NCBI GenBank assembly: GCA_947579665.1
Contig: OX388345.1
Coordinates: 71,663,454 to 71,727,453, forward strand
DNA from: Sympetrum striolatum
Lineage: Eukaryota; Arthropoda; Insecta; Odonata; Libellulidae
Length of the DNA: 64,000 bases
Direction of reading: 5' to 3'
Each line of letters opens with the position of its first letter. Positions within the stretch are counted from its first letter, which is position 1. Made by a program: the position numbers and the translations under genes. The notes under the pieces were generated by a model, which was not told the origin of the DNA, searched no databases, and saw only the letters and a program-made list of their open reading frames with translations. Of the stretch, positions 13,301 through 23,500 are shown piece after piece.

Positions 13301-16300
13301 GAGATATAAATAACAAAATGAAAAAAGCACTAGAGAAAATTTGAAAGTGAGGAGAACAACTTGGAAGCTAAATAACAATAAAATTGCCAATATAATTGTA
13401 CATTAAGTTTAGGGATTTCAAAACAGAAAGTTATTCTTAAATGAATTACGAACAGACAAGGCTTATTAATGTTTCCACCACGATTACAAAATACCCTTAA
13501 AACCTTATTTATGTATGAAAAGATATCTAAGTGGTAGTATTTTTAACTTTTCATACAGTGGAAACGACGACTCTATTCCTGAGGATACATACTGACTTTG
13601 CACAAGGAAGAATGAGATATGATTATTTATAGCTTATAAATTTTTAATCTGTTAATTATAAAATTGATATTCCTAAGAAAAACTTTAAATGGAAACCTGA
13701 TGAGATGAGGTAAAGCTGTATTTGCTGAAATTGTATTGTACCAAGATAATAGAGAATAGTTACTAAAACTTAGTTATAAAATGATATCAGCAAGGAGAAG
13801 CACATTTTTTTATAAAAGTAGACTTACCGGTTTGGGATAATCCTCTCTGTATAACCTGGTTCCATAGAAATACCAATATGCCGAGTTGCTTTCATCATGT
13901 CCCAAAGGCTCAACTCTAAGACTATCAGACTCGAGGTTCTGCAAAGAAAAATTAAAAATTTTCAAATAAGAAGTCTTAAAGAAAAGAATTGATAATAAAG
14001 AGCAATTTTTATTTGTAAAAATGTAATTGATACAATTTTAATAATTAGGATTGCCACCTAACCTCAGTATGATGTAAACAAGTTATTGATCTCCATCACA
14101 TATTTTTCCTAGAAATGCTAGCAACAGGATGAATATCAATAAAAAACTAGGATATATCTGAATAAATTAGAAATCAATTTTCAAATTCAATCAACTTTAA
14201 CCCTAGACAGTGAGTAAACCCTTTCCTGATACCCAACCACGCCCATCTTTTTATATTGAAAAGGTATTTAAATTGGGTTGGGAGAGGGTTAAACCCATAA
14301 CTGATTATATCTTCATTCCTGAATTATATTCCAGGTATATAATCCCAAATTACAATATGGCAACAAAATCACCAGAAAAGAAATCATTAAACTCAAGGAT
14401 GGATCTAAAATTTTCCAGGGAGAGTTGATTGGAGGGATACTTTATGAACCTATCATAAAGAAACAAAAATATTGGAGCCTTGAATTTTTTCTTTTCGATA
14501 TTAAAACACTACATCAGCGGTTCCCAACCAGTAGGTCGCGGAAGGGTAACAGGTGGTTCGCGACTCGATCCTAAAACTATCAGACACCATCGAATAAACC
14601 ATCAGAAAAGATAAGAAAAATCAAAACAAACCGAATTGTGTTTCGATTGTTTTCTTGGTTCTTGATTTTTGGCATCTGGGACAACCAACAGAACCACTAC
14701 ATTGATGGTAAATTATATATACATATGGAAGGGATACGATACAAATAAGGTTTTTTACTCCACCATGGACCGATGGATAATTTGTCCTTTACACTGCACA
14801 GGGGTTTAAAATACATATAGATAAGTAATTTTTAATTAACCTTAAAGAGTTCTTCTAAAAAATTTCCACCACAGGTAGTAAAGCCAACACAACTAAATAC
14901 CTTTCAAAGCACTGCCCAATGTCCAAGCACATCCCAATGGATAAGACTTATAAATCTAACGATATTGTGGATGAATAGGTTAGTATCTTGATGGCATTAT
15001 TTCCTCATAAAATGTCTTCTACAAGAAGATTCTGGATCCCTAGTTCCTTGTGTATAAAAGTTTTTAAGGATAGACAAGTAGATACAATTCTGGGATGCAA
15101 CTGAAGACAGCTTCAATCTAGACTTTTTTCTATTTTTTAAGCACCCATATAAGGACTATAAACTGGAACATCAAGTCTGCATTTCTTTGTAGCAATCAAA
15201 CTACATATATTACATCTTCTAGAGATGAAAATGTAGCCCCTCCCTCCTAGTTACTTAAGTCACCAATAGATAGATAGGTGAACTTCGTCATATCCATATT
15301 CTGCATGATAACTTTTAGTTATTGATCAAAAGTACATTGAAAACTTTTAATTTCAGGTGAACATGCTACCTACACAAATTTCCAATAAATCAGCATAAAA
15401 TAAAAAGACAATATTCTCAATTTTATCGTCCCTTCAGTATTCATAAGAGTTTAACTCCATGTAAAGAGTGTGAGATTGATGATTATTATTAATTACATTA
15501 TAATGATTGAAGAATTTTGAGTTGTGTTCCCGAATGTCATACTTTTTGGTATGGAATAATGTAAAATTATTTTGGTCATTTTTGCTTTTTTTGGAACGAG
15601 GACTTAAAATCTCACCAGTCTGCTTCTAGATATCTAGCTTGGATGGCTAAATTAAAATTTTTGTTATGGGTTGCCATGGATTTTGAGGCTTTATAAGTAG
15701 ATTGAGAAGTATTCATGGTAAGGAATATGGGTATTTATCATCAGGAATAATCACATAACCACTGTGATTTCTAGAACAATGAAAATTAAGAGTTTGATTA
15801 GTTTGAATTGTATTAAGATAGAGAAAAGTTTTTATGGTTAGAGATGTACAATAATATATACCGACATAGATCAGTTAATACCATTAGTATTTTAAACAGT
15901 GGTCAACATGGTTTCCTATAAGATACTTCTAACAAACACCTTATGACCTATTCTTGAATTAAGAAGAAGTTATGCGCAAGACTCAGTGACGATCTACAAA
16001 ATATTATTCCATGGAACATTATCGAAACAAATTTTAAGTAACAAATAAACTTTAAAACTTCCTGTAACACTTTCTATAAAGCTGCAAATAGCCGTTGTTT
16101 GTGAACAACATGTTGCGCAGAAATACCCTAACCATAGGGGTAAAGAAAAGGTTATTTGGAACTTTTTTTAACTCTTAATGTTAATAACACAGCAATGTTG
16201 CTTTTTACATCTTAGTTACCCCTTTCTATAGCTACCTAGTTCCAATACCTTATCATTTCCACTCATCATACATGACTGACCACTAATGGGTGGTAACAGG

Positions 16301-19149
16301 AGTTAGAAATGTCGAAGCCCACTGGTCGTGGCCGCTATATAAAGTGACCGTTAGTGAGAGGTATACATACTTATGTTTCTTGTGAGCTTGGTTTGGGGAA
16401 AGTGTATGGTGCCCTTTACATGGAGGTGCCTGCTAGTGGGAGTGTCCGTTATTCGAGATTCCACTGTAGTGTATAATGATTTCAACAGACTCAAAAACTT
16501 GTGATTTCCACAGAATCCATATTATTCATACCCCATCTACTGCATCCAGCTCTTATTTCATGAAAGCCAAGACACATTTTGTATTGATCCTTCTTGAAAT
16601 TTCTATGCATTAAGGTTTACATATTCATTAAAGGTAATACATAACTCTCTCTACTAAAACGTACATAGAGTTACCTTTATAACATTACAAAGAATCAACA
16701 CAGGGTCTTTGCCTGAGTTATAATCACAAGGTCAGCTGATGATGACGGTGATAGCAATAGGAGATATACTTTCATATAAAGAATGCAAGTCTTGAATCTC
16801 TTCAGGTAAATAATCCATACAGGGAGAATTAAGCTGTTGTAGGGATTTAGATCAGAGAATGCATCAACCAATGACAGAAAGGCAATAATTATAATTTCTA
16901 GCAAAAAATTCATGACAAAAGAAATATCATTGCTTATAAATCTATCAATCAAGCACTTCTATTGCTCATTCCACTGTTGTTATTCATGTGACAGTGAAAA
17001 CTGTCAACAACGTCATAATTATGTAAGTCCGGGAATCTCTGCCCTGCCTAGGAGAAAGTAGTACTGCTGAAAACTATTTACATAAACACTAAAATCTAAT
17101 TGAAGTGTTAATTACATAATAAGAAAGAATATATTTCCACAGCAAGTAGCAAAAACCTAATCACAGAAAATGAATAAGCACAATCTACAATTCCATTTTT
17201 GATGACCTGAATCACTCAAACTTATTCAGATGAAAAAACACAGTACTTAGCAGTATTGATATAACAACATTCCAGAGTAATTCATACATGTGCAAGAAAT
17301 GACAGCTGATATTAAGATATATCTAAATAATCTAGCTTAAATATAAAAGTAACTATGCTCACCTTTAGTAGATCCTGTACATCATCTGCATCAAGTCGAA
17401 AGTCACATAAAGCATGAAGAATCTCTACTTTGCTCCTCAATGGTAGGAACTGGAAGTCGATATCAGTGTTGAATGGATTGTCTCGACCATATTCCTGTAG
17501 CAATAAAGATATAAATAATAATGAACAAGATTTCATCAATAGTTGGATTTTAATAATGACACAGCTACTTAGTTAGCAATCACATTCATATTGGAAGCCG
17601 TTTACAATATTAGCAGTAAGAGTTAAAGTAAATGAAATTAGTGTAACTTATTTTAAGTGATAAATAGAACATGATGACAGACAATGGTGAAATGGGCGTG
17701 TGGTAATTAACAGTGACAGATAATATACATTCATGTGAAACAGATTTAATTTAACTATAAAATCAATTTACAGATTTATCGCCAGACAACAAATATAAAA
17801 TCTTATGACAATTCTTATAACAAGAATTCATGAGGGTTTTGAAAAAACTTCAATATTTTTGTTCATTGCAGTATCTAATTAATCGAGTTAATGATGTCAG
17901 GATTGGATTGACTAAGCATCAGAGTTTGAGTAGTAAAGATCTGTTTACAAATCTAATGACTGAGTGATAAAGAAAAGAACATAAAATGCAAACATTTATT
18001 GGTCACATTTGTACGCAAAATTGATAGACTACTACTTTAACTACGTTTCACACACAAAATGTTTAGATGGAAAAATAGAGGAAAAAATCTAAGGAAATTA
18101 TCTCAACGTAATTACAATTCATTCTCATTGTTGTTCTAACGATATCATGAAAGTAGGCATCTCAAAAACATTCACTAGTGAACTACGTCTTTGTAAAACA
18201 GAGGTTTAACCTTCTAAAGCGAAATTTCTATGGTACTTATGCGAGAAACGTATCATTATTTATACTCTTTGTTTACAAATACAATGCAAATTTAAGACGG
18301 AAAATGTCTGGCAAGAATTATAACGTAACTTACCTGGCACTTTTGCCGAAACAGTCGTCGCAGAAACATCTGATAATTGAAAATGGAAATGCAGCCCTGG
18401 GCTGATGGTACACAGCCTGCCAGGAGACGTACCATCAACTCTTGCAATAGTGAGCTTCCAGAATCCTCGGCTCCGTCAGTAAGCAAGGCTTCTTCGAGTT
18501 CCTGCATCGTACAATACATTGCTGTCTTTATTAAAACAAACTTAAACCACAACAGGTTGCCTAACACTCAAGTGTAATATTTAGATATAAATAAAAATTA
18601 ATTCCAAGAATAGTTTCCCAAACGTTCAATAAACACCTTTAAATACGAATAAACGTGAACTATGCCACGAGCTTTTCCTTCCTATGAATTCAAAATAACT
18701 GTTTGTATGATTGATTTGAAATGAAATTACTCGTTACCATATAATATCTATCGCAGAAATAAGAAAACTAAAATGAAAACGGATTGTTGCTAAAAATCAT
18801 TACTTACCTCGATATCGAAATCAAGAAGGTTGAAAGCTGCTCGAAATAAGGAGCAGAAATGAGCAATACTTGGAACCTCCCACCATGATTGTATATCTAA
18901 AATAAACAAAATGTTCCTCTTTATATGCAATATATTGAGTATTCAGAAGCAGATAACAATAAAATACAAACTGAGAGTAAGATTTTTTAGAAAAACATTC
19001 ACATTATTTGGTACATAACAAAAATTTGTTTGTTATTTCTCTTCACGTAGGTAAACGTGCAAGCTTCTTACAACGCTTTGTAAGAGATGACCTAAATCGT
19101 ATTTCTAGGCGAAAATCTATTGAGTTTTAATAAACTACATACCGTCCAT
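1..19149 (-). CDS. CECR2: CECR2-like bromodomain chromatin-remodelling protein (dikar type), 3' partial
   Basis: Exons in order of transcription: 19149-19143 (coding part), 18896-18808, 18501-18334, 17494-17363, 13938-13828, 12835-12647, 11771-11620, 10802-10548, 8773-8429, 6803-6538, 3260-2320, 1379-1. All introns are GT-AG and every phase matches, giving 1344 codons open to the left edge. The start [17 protein letters not shown] is how CECR2 proteins begin; the frame upstream of this ATG reaches a stop without another Met. Residues about 1-132 form the DDT-type helical region, followed by a WHIM-like stretch ([13 protein letters not shown], about 150-165), a Lys/Glu-rich linker, the segment [17 protein letters not shown], another charged region, one bromodomain (about 485-595) and a long disordered tail. 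By family knowledge, CECR2 binds acetyl-lysine and partners ISWI ATPases in a nuclear remodelling complex. The symbol follows the vertebrate name; the fly homologue is dikar. The C-terminus lies outside the window. Confidence 0.9.
1380..2319. other. CECR2 last visible intron, no feature seen
   Basis: AT-rich intron between the Lys/Glu-rich exon and the C-terminal exon. I see no repeat with recognisable ends and no supported coding or RNA feature. The minus-strand frame at 1902-2141 lacks homology and splice context. Confidence 0.6.
2320..3190 (-). other. CECR2: Lys/Glu-rich low-complexity coding region of CECR2
   Basis: About 290 codons of the exon after the bromodomain consist mainly of alternating acidic and basic runs (EEEE, KEER, RRKEED types). 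Such highly charged segments usually form long single helices or are disordered. The purine bias makes the plus strand almost pure C/T. It ends [12 protein letters not shown] and splices in phase 0 to DINKWLDE. Length variation in this region between alleles or species is likely, because the underlying DNA is an imperfect GAA/GAG repeat. Confidence 0.8.
3540..4990 (-). mobile_element. Penelope-like retroelement, 5'-truncated and inactivated
   Basis: The minus strand encodes a reverse transcriptase followed by a GIY-YIG endonuclease, the domain order that defines Penelope-like elements. RT motifs visible are [12 protein letters not shown] (motif A), [16 protein letters not shown] (motif B) and EDDVIFLW (the core of motif C). 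The endonuclease has [20 protein letters not shown] and FNERQKEHF. Inactivating changes are: the motif A aspartate is Asn; an in-frame TAG sits just before the EDD residues of the catalytic site (about 4665); and a frameshift near 4174-4216 separates RT from endonuclease. The RT N-terminal part is missing beyond about 4990. It lies in a CECR2 intron in the same orientation as the gene. Boundaries are approximate. Confidence 0.88.
3561..3586 (-). ncRNA. Hammerhead-ribozyme-like core motif at the Penelope-like 3' end
   Basis: Reading the minus strand downstream of the endonuclease: CTGAAGA, one extra T, a 5 bp stem GTAGC/GCTAC with a 3 nt loop, then GAAAC. CUGANGA plus helix plus GAAA is the hammerhead core, and Penelope-like elements are known to carry hammerhead motifs in their terminal repeats. 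Helix I is not convincingly paired and there is an unpaired base next to helix II, so it may be degenerate or only a structural relic. Confidence 0.45.
5057..5160. repeat. Short palindromic element beside the Penelope-like relic
   Basis: About 104 bp with imperfect terminal inverted repeats (AATAAATCTGCCTAATG at the left; reverse complement AATGAATCTGCCTGATG from the right) and inner palindromes, including a perfect hairpin GCTTCC-GAA-GGAAGC at 5081-5095. It lies just upstream of the Penelope-like relic in that element's orientation. It could be a terminal repeat part of the element or an independent MITE. Confidence 0.5.
5814..6048. mobile_element. piggyBac-like MITE flanked by TTAA
   Basis: A 235 bp element lies between TTAA at 5810-5813 and TTAA at 6049-6052. 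The left end reads CCCTTTTGCTACGGCG; the right end read inward is CCTGTTCACTATGGCG, an imperfect inverted repeat. Duplicated TTAA targets and CCC/CCT-starting ends are the signature of piggyBac-type elements. No coding potential. Confidence 0.6.
7860..8400 (+). pseudogene. Decayed non-LTR retrotransposon reverse-transcriptase relic
   Basis: The plus strand contains broken frames reading [17 protein letters not shown] (8027-8080) and [20 protein letters not shown] (about 8083-8142), followed by stops. The downstream sequence, in shifting frames, resembles the arthropod LINE C-terminal region (EERAL..., [11 protein letters not shown]..., LDDIKG...). The LYGCE-type motif and the Trp-rich thumb segment after it are typical of RTE/Jockey-like LINE proteins. 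Many stops and frameshifts; antisense to CECR2, inside an intron. Confidence 0.65.
8912..9233. mobile_element. TA-flanked MITE
   Basis: A 322 bp element with imperfect inverted ends: left GGCCAAGTGGCCACCGAAT, right read inward GGCTAGGTCGCTACCAAAT, both continuing to GCAAAG. Each end abuts a TA dinucleotide (8910-8911 and 9234-9235), consistent with a Tc1/mariner-type or other TA-targeting family. No coding potential. It lies in a CECR2 intron. Confidence 0.5.
11305..11520 (+). repeat. Truncated copy of a TA-flanked transposon (second copy at 29963)
   Basis: Begins TA-CGGTATTTACTTGAA and shares an extended, indel-containing match with 29963-30170, including CATTTGCCTGCAA and GGCCATGCCATTTGCA. 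The 3' half is missing. The family is the one described at 29963-30690. Confidence 0.6.
11975..12157 (-). mobile_element. tRNA-derived SINE
   Basis: On the minus strand, starting near 12157, the head reads GGCCGTGGTGGCCGAGTGG (A-box-like, tRNA-Ser/Leu type) and continues to a B-box-like GGGGTCAAATCC. The body contains GATTAGGGAATGGTC and is shared with the SINE at 24361. The head is not a functional tRNA because its anticodon arm is not intact. 3' end approximate. Confidence 0.6.
13069..13100. repeat. (AAT)n microsatellite
   Basis: About ten near-perfect AAT/TAA units in the CECR2 intron between exons 13938-13828 and 12835-12647. Likely length-polymorphic. Confidence 0.85.
14515..14700 (+). 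mobile_element. hAT-type (Charlie/SPIN-like) short element
   Basis: The left end CAGCGGTTCCCAACCAG followed by TAGGTCGCGG is the characteristic start of hAT elements of the Charlie/SPIN type. A candidate right end GAACCACTA lies at 14692-14700. The 8 bp flanks do not match convincingly, so the right boundary is tentative. No coding potential. Confidence 0.5.
16360..16466 (-). mobile_element. pogo/Tigger-like element, one terminus only
   Basis: Read on the minus strand from 16466: CAGTGGAATCTCGAATAACG, then GGACACTCCCACTAG, next to a TA target at 16467-16468. This CAGTGGAA-CTCGA-TAACGGACA pattern is common at ends of pogo/Tigger-like Tc1/mariner elements. The other end was not found, so this is a fragment. 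Confidence 0.45.
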
Positions 19150-19191
19150 TTGTAGAACCCGTCTTCTAAACAAAACTGGCAGGTCTTGGTA
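17363..19191 (-). other. CECR2: CECR2 first four exons: start codon and DDT-type region
   Basis: Four short exons encode residues 1-132. The first is 19191-19143. An acceptor-like CAG sits just before 19191, so an upstream non-coding exon is likely, but the exon could also simply extend upstream. The 3' exon of the set ends in a helix-rich stretch ([20 protein letters not shown]) matching the part of CECR2 after the DDT motif. The junction codons (GAC, then GAT split 1+2) read smoothly across introns. Taking the ATG at 19149 as start agrees with vertebrate CECR2, where the Trp-rich SWWEVP segment is also within the first few residues. Confidence 0.8.
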
Positions 19192-20527
19192 CTGAAAAAC
19201 ATCAAATTTCTTCTAATGTTTGGATCATTTGAATCAGCGGAAGTCCATTAAATCCGGGTTCTTGAAACAAATGAAATGCAGTCGTCAACATTATATCAAG
19301 ATGATCATTGACGAAATGCACCATTTATATGTATTGTTCTGTCCCCCGAAGTCGCCAAGTATATATTGCTATCGACTATTAATGTTTATAATGATGCAAA
19401 ATATTTAACACTTCCGGAAATTGACTTGTTGAATGATGATTTCTTCATCAAATAACTGTGTATGTTCTCCCTTATGTCTCGCTATTTCGAAAAACACATC
19501 CTTTTAGTTAATAAGGATAAAATTTAAACAACAAATGGTAAATTACGAGGAAGCGTATCCTCGCGACGTAAAGCATCAAAAGCAATTTACACACTTAAGC
19601 CTATGGCGGCATCAGAGTCACAGATATCACTAGGTGAGATTCCATCAAAGGAAAGAGATTGTTTCAATAGGAAATTCCAATTGTATGCGAAAAATAATAA
19701 TAATTTATTTAAGAATCCGATAACACAACCGTAGTTGCTACGAGTGACCTAAAGATAAGGTTTCCAACAAATCATGCAATGGAAGGAACGGATTCCTTAA
19801 TTTGATAAATTAATACAAATATCATTTATTGATGCATAAAAGAAAGCGAAGAAAGGAAGTTCTTTTTTGGCGGGATCATAAGTGGATGTACATTTTTAAC
19901 GTATTACCATAATAATCTTTGCATTTTAACATGTTGTTGACCGGATGTGACAAAAGTAATCGCGAGTCAACTTGTTCTGATATCCGTAGATCCGTCAGTT
20001 GAACATGAAGAGCTCGATATTTCGTAGTTTATCGATAAGTATTTTTCATCTTCGAGATAATGTTCTATTTTCTGTTCCATAATTTTTAATGTTAAAGTGT
20101 GCTTTTCGGTCGTTTACTATGTGGAGCCGTAATTGATTGCTAATATAATGGCAGTCACTTTTCGTCCTTTTAGTTGGAAGTTGCTGTTCTATTTAAGCTT
20201 ATTATCCGTAAACCATTCGCATGGTAATTAAACGAAGAGTGGTTGAAAAGCATATACGTAAATTATCAAAATCCATTTAGTTTTTATTGTCTGGAATTTT
20301 ATGCTTTGTGTTGAGCAAGATCATGACAAAGTGATTTGAGTTTGCCAACTGTCACTCTTGTTCACGATGTAATAACTATCATTTTGCACATTAAATCTTG
20401 TGCGAAATCACATTTCAAACACCTAGTGAAAATTAAAAGTGCTATTCATTCTATCCTCGGTTAAGATGACCTAATAAGGCGTGACGGAATATTTTTGGTA
20501 CGACCAAAAAATCTCTTCATAATAATC
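19192..20527. promoter_or_regulatory. Divergent promoter interval between CECR2 and USP35/38 genes
   Basis: The two start codons face away from each other about 1.38 kb apart, so both promoters and 5' UTRs must lie here unless distant non-coding exons exist. The interval is AT-rich with scattered CpGs (for example around 19545-19620 and 19860-19995). I cannot place a TATA box or start site with confidence. A 27-codon plus-strand frame at 20148-20231 could be an upstream ORF of the USP transcript. Confidence 0.55.
20148..20231 (+). other. Possible upstream ORF (27 codons) before the USP gene
   Basis: ATG at 20148 opens MAVTFRPFSWKLLFYLSLLSV..., a hydrophobic signal-peptide-like peptide ending at TAA 20229-20231. 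It is out of frame with the USP start. If it is in the USP 5' UTR it would act as an upstream ORF; a GT at 20224 could alternatively be a splice donor. There is no independent evidence that it is translated. Confidence 0.25.
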
Positions 20528-23500
20528 ATGGACAATCAAATGAACATTGATTTAGTGCTGGAATTCATTGCCAGCAATACTATTTGGGATCTTACCAAAA
20601 AACGGCAGCTAATTCAAGAAATTAAAAATGAACAGAAGCTAGACGTGAATAGTCGCTACCGAGTGCTTCTCTTAGGAGTACAGTGGCTTGCTTGGAGTGC
20701 TAATCGAGTCAACACCGTTGTTCCTCTGGGTGCAGAAGTGTTAAAGTGTTTTGGACTAGGACATCCACAATCTTTATCAGCTCTTGTGAAGAAGAAGCTT
20801 ATAAACGCGCTCTGGGCAATGGATCAAGGGGGATATGTTGAAGGAGAAGTGGATAGACAGGTAAGTGGATTCATCTTTGTCTCTATTTGATTTATTTCTT
20901 TATACGTTGTATTTATGAAAAGTTTAAAAATTGCTTCGTTGCTAGAAGGAAATATTCTATTTCTTATCAACAGTTATATTTTACATGAAAATTAATTCTT
21001 GCTTTAACGAGGCAGGGACCAAGAAAGATATCCTTTTTGTGTCCCTGATATTTAGACCTATAATGTTGATAGGTCTGTTATGTATTGCGAAATATCAATA
21101 CAACAAATGTGATGGTAATGGATAAAAGTCTGATGTTTTCCTAGAAATTGAGTTTGTTTTTGTTCAAGTAGTCAGAGTTAAAGTTATATCAATTTTTCTA
21201 GGTGGAAATCGTAAATGTTACGCATTGGATTCTTAGCCAGTTACTGGAAGAAGATGATGGTGCATCGTATGAACTGTGCAATCAAGTAAGGTCTCAGCTT
21301 TCCAATTTTCTTTCACACTGCATTCCAAGCCGTCTTGGCCCAGCATTAGCAGTTTCTCGGCTAATTAAAATGCATCCATGCTGCCTTTTCTCAAAGGAAC
21401 ATATCACCAAAGGTTCGTTTTTTTCCTTATTTACATACTTAAGGGTAAACGTTGTTGATGTTTTGTTTTAAGTAAACATCAATACATTTTCTTGAAATGA
21501 ACAAATACCCTTATCTTGGTTATTTTTCAGCAGGTTAATAGAAAAGCGTAATTTTTCATTTCATTCTCTCCTATTATTTTGAAATCAGAATATGTTTAAG
21601 ATTGAAAGTTTTGAAATATTCTCGAGTGTTGCCCACATTATTAATGATGTTTTAAGGTATCATCCAATAGCTGCATGCTTAGTGTAAAGATTTATCTTAG
21701 AACAGTATCATATACTATCTACCATCCTAATAAAGTATCATCATGAGGAAATAATACATGATGTACTCCAATCTGTAAATAAAAGATAGATAAGCTGTGA
21801 ATTCAGGAAGTGGGTGTACTTTTATTGGCATTTCTGTAGAAAACAAACCAAATTGGGCCCTTATCCATTTGCACAGTAAAAATTGAACGTATGCTTTTTT
21901 GATAAAACTTTTCAATTAATTTGCTGAGGCGGTTAATAAATATGTTTTCTATAGTATGCCCGTCACCATGCGTCACAAGTTAATGTGCTCCTGCAGAAAG
22001 ATTCTGCATCAAGTCATTGAATTTTCAAATCCTTATAATATTTCTTTTCATTGTAAGCTTCGTATTTTAAAGACATCTTTAATTCATCTCATTTACTTTG
22101 TTATGATTTATTCCTGTGGTAATCCTGCTGGAAGTTATAATAATATCTTGTTCATCGATTTTGGAGGTGTTTTTGATGTAGAGATGTATCATTTAATTTA
22201 TCTTAATACTTTTACACCTGCATTTATTTTACTTATATTCTTCCAATGGACTTGAAACCTCCAAGATGATAGAAATTAATTTTTATTGCTGATTTAACTT
22301 GCAAATTTTGTAATATATTTCTAAAGCAGAATGTCACATTGCATACCACTGCTTCAGGGTTCTTAGATCCCTCCTCTACTGTAGTAAAGATAAAGTTGAC
22401 ATGTTCTTCTGAAAATCAGATTCCATAGCAGTAAACATGTTTATATCAGCCTTAGTACCAGAAATATTTCCATAAGATGCAACAACACGTATCTTTCCTA
22501 AGTAATAATCTTCATGGATCACACTTTGCTGAACATCTGTTAGATAAAAATATCACTCTGATTTGTCACTTATAATCCTAAATTTCTGCCCTAAAACACA
22601 TGAATTGAATGTTCTAGAAAAGTTTCAGATATTACACTGTTCCTTATTCTTGTACCAAGGAATTCCGATTCTCGATAATCTTCCTATATTGCTGACCTTC
22701 CTTTTCCTGCGTAATGACCCATTATGAATGGTAATTGGTTCTTAATTTTAAGCCTTTTCTTCCCCATCTCCCTCCTTTAGTTTAGCTTTTAAGCTGTTGA
22801 CTGAAAGCTTCTGTACCTTATGAGGTGACTTTAACCCACCACTCAAACCAAAGTCATTTGAAAAATTAACCTGTGGACAGTATATTTCAATTTGTCAGTT
22901 AATTTTTTCATTTTACTTAGTGCTTTCACTTTTTGTCAACTGATGAGGATAATGGATATAGTTGCCAGCATGTGTATTTGATTATTTCAATGTGTAGGTG
23001 ATTATGTTATCTAATCAGCTTGTATTGTTAGCTGAATGAGTTTTTCCTTATTTGCATTGTATCAAGGGTGCTAAATTTCATTTATAGGTAACTTCTCTCA
23101 ATGTTAAAACAAATTTTGTCATGTCATTTTGTTAACATATAATTTCTCAAATTGTTACATTGGAGTAGATTGAAATTTGTAAAACTGCTAATAATTTATA
23201 AGTGTTATTAACCTTTTCTGAATTCCTAAATGATAAACTGTAAGTATATATTTGTTGTCTGCTCAATTAATGCTTTTTTTTCACTTATTAATTATTTCTG
23301 TCATCTGTCCCATTATAATTTTATTATAATATATGAGAATTGTGTGCACATGAGTATATATAGCATTTGCTTATTACATTTCATTTGTTATGGCCTTGAG
23401 GAACCAAAAATATCATTATTATTAATTCTCGTAGGAAATGGTATCAATGTCGATAGTGGATGTGAAGAAGTAGGATTCTTCAAAAATGACGACAATGATG

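Larger units (their letters stand above)
13939..17362. other. Long CECR2 intron
   Basis: 3.4 kb of AT-rich intron. Apart from the hAT-type and pogo-like fragments listed separately, I see no exon-like or RNA-like feature. The frames at 14210 and 16695 have no recognisable domain or splice support. Confidence 0.6.

Noticed and set aside
16695..16952. Small hydrophobic minus-strand gene
   Set aside because: Lies within a CECR2 intron, no homology, AT-rich intronic composition.
21956..22255. Possible extra USP exon after an acceptor-like TTTCTATAG
   Set aside because: Exons 21202-21412 and 23435-23737 join in phase without it, none of its frames aligns with USP35/38, and no suitable donor follows.
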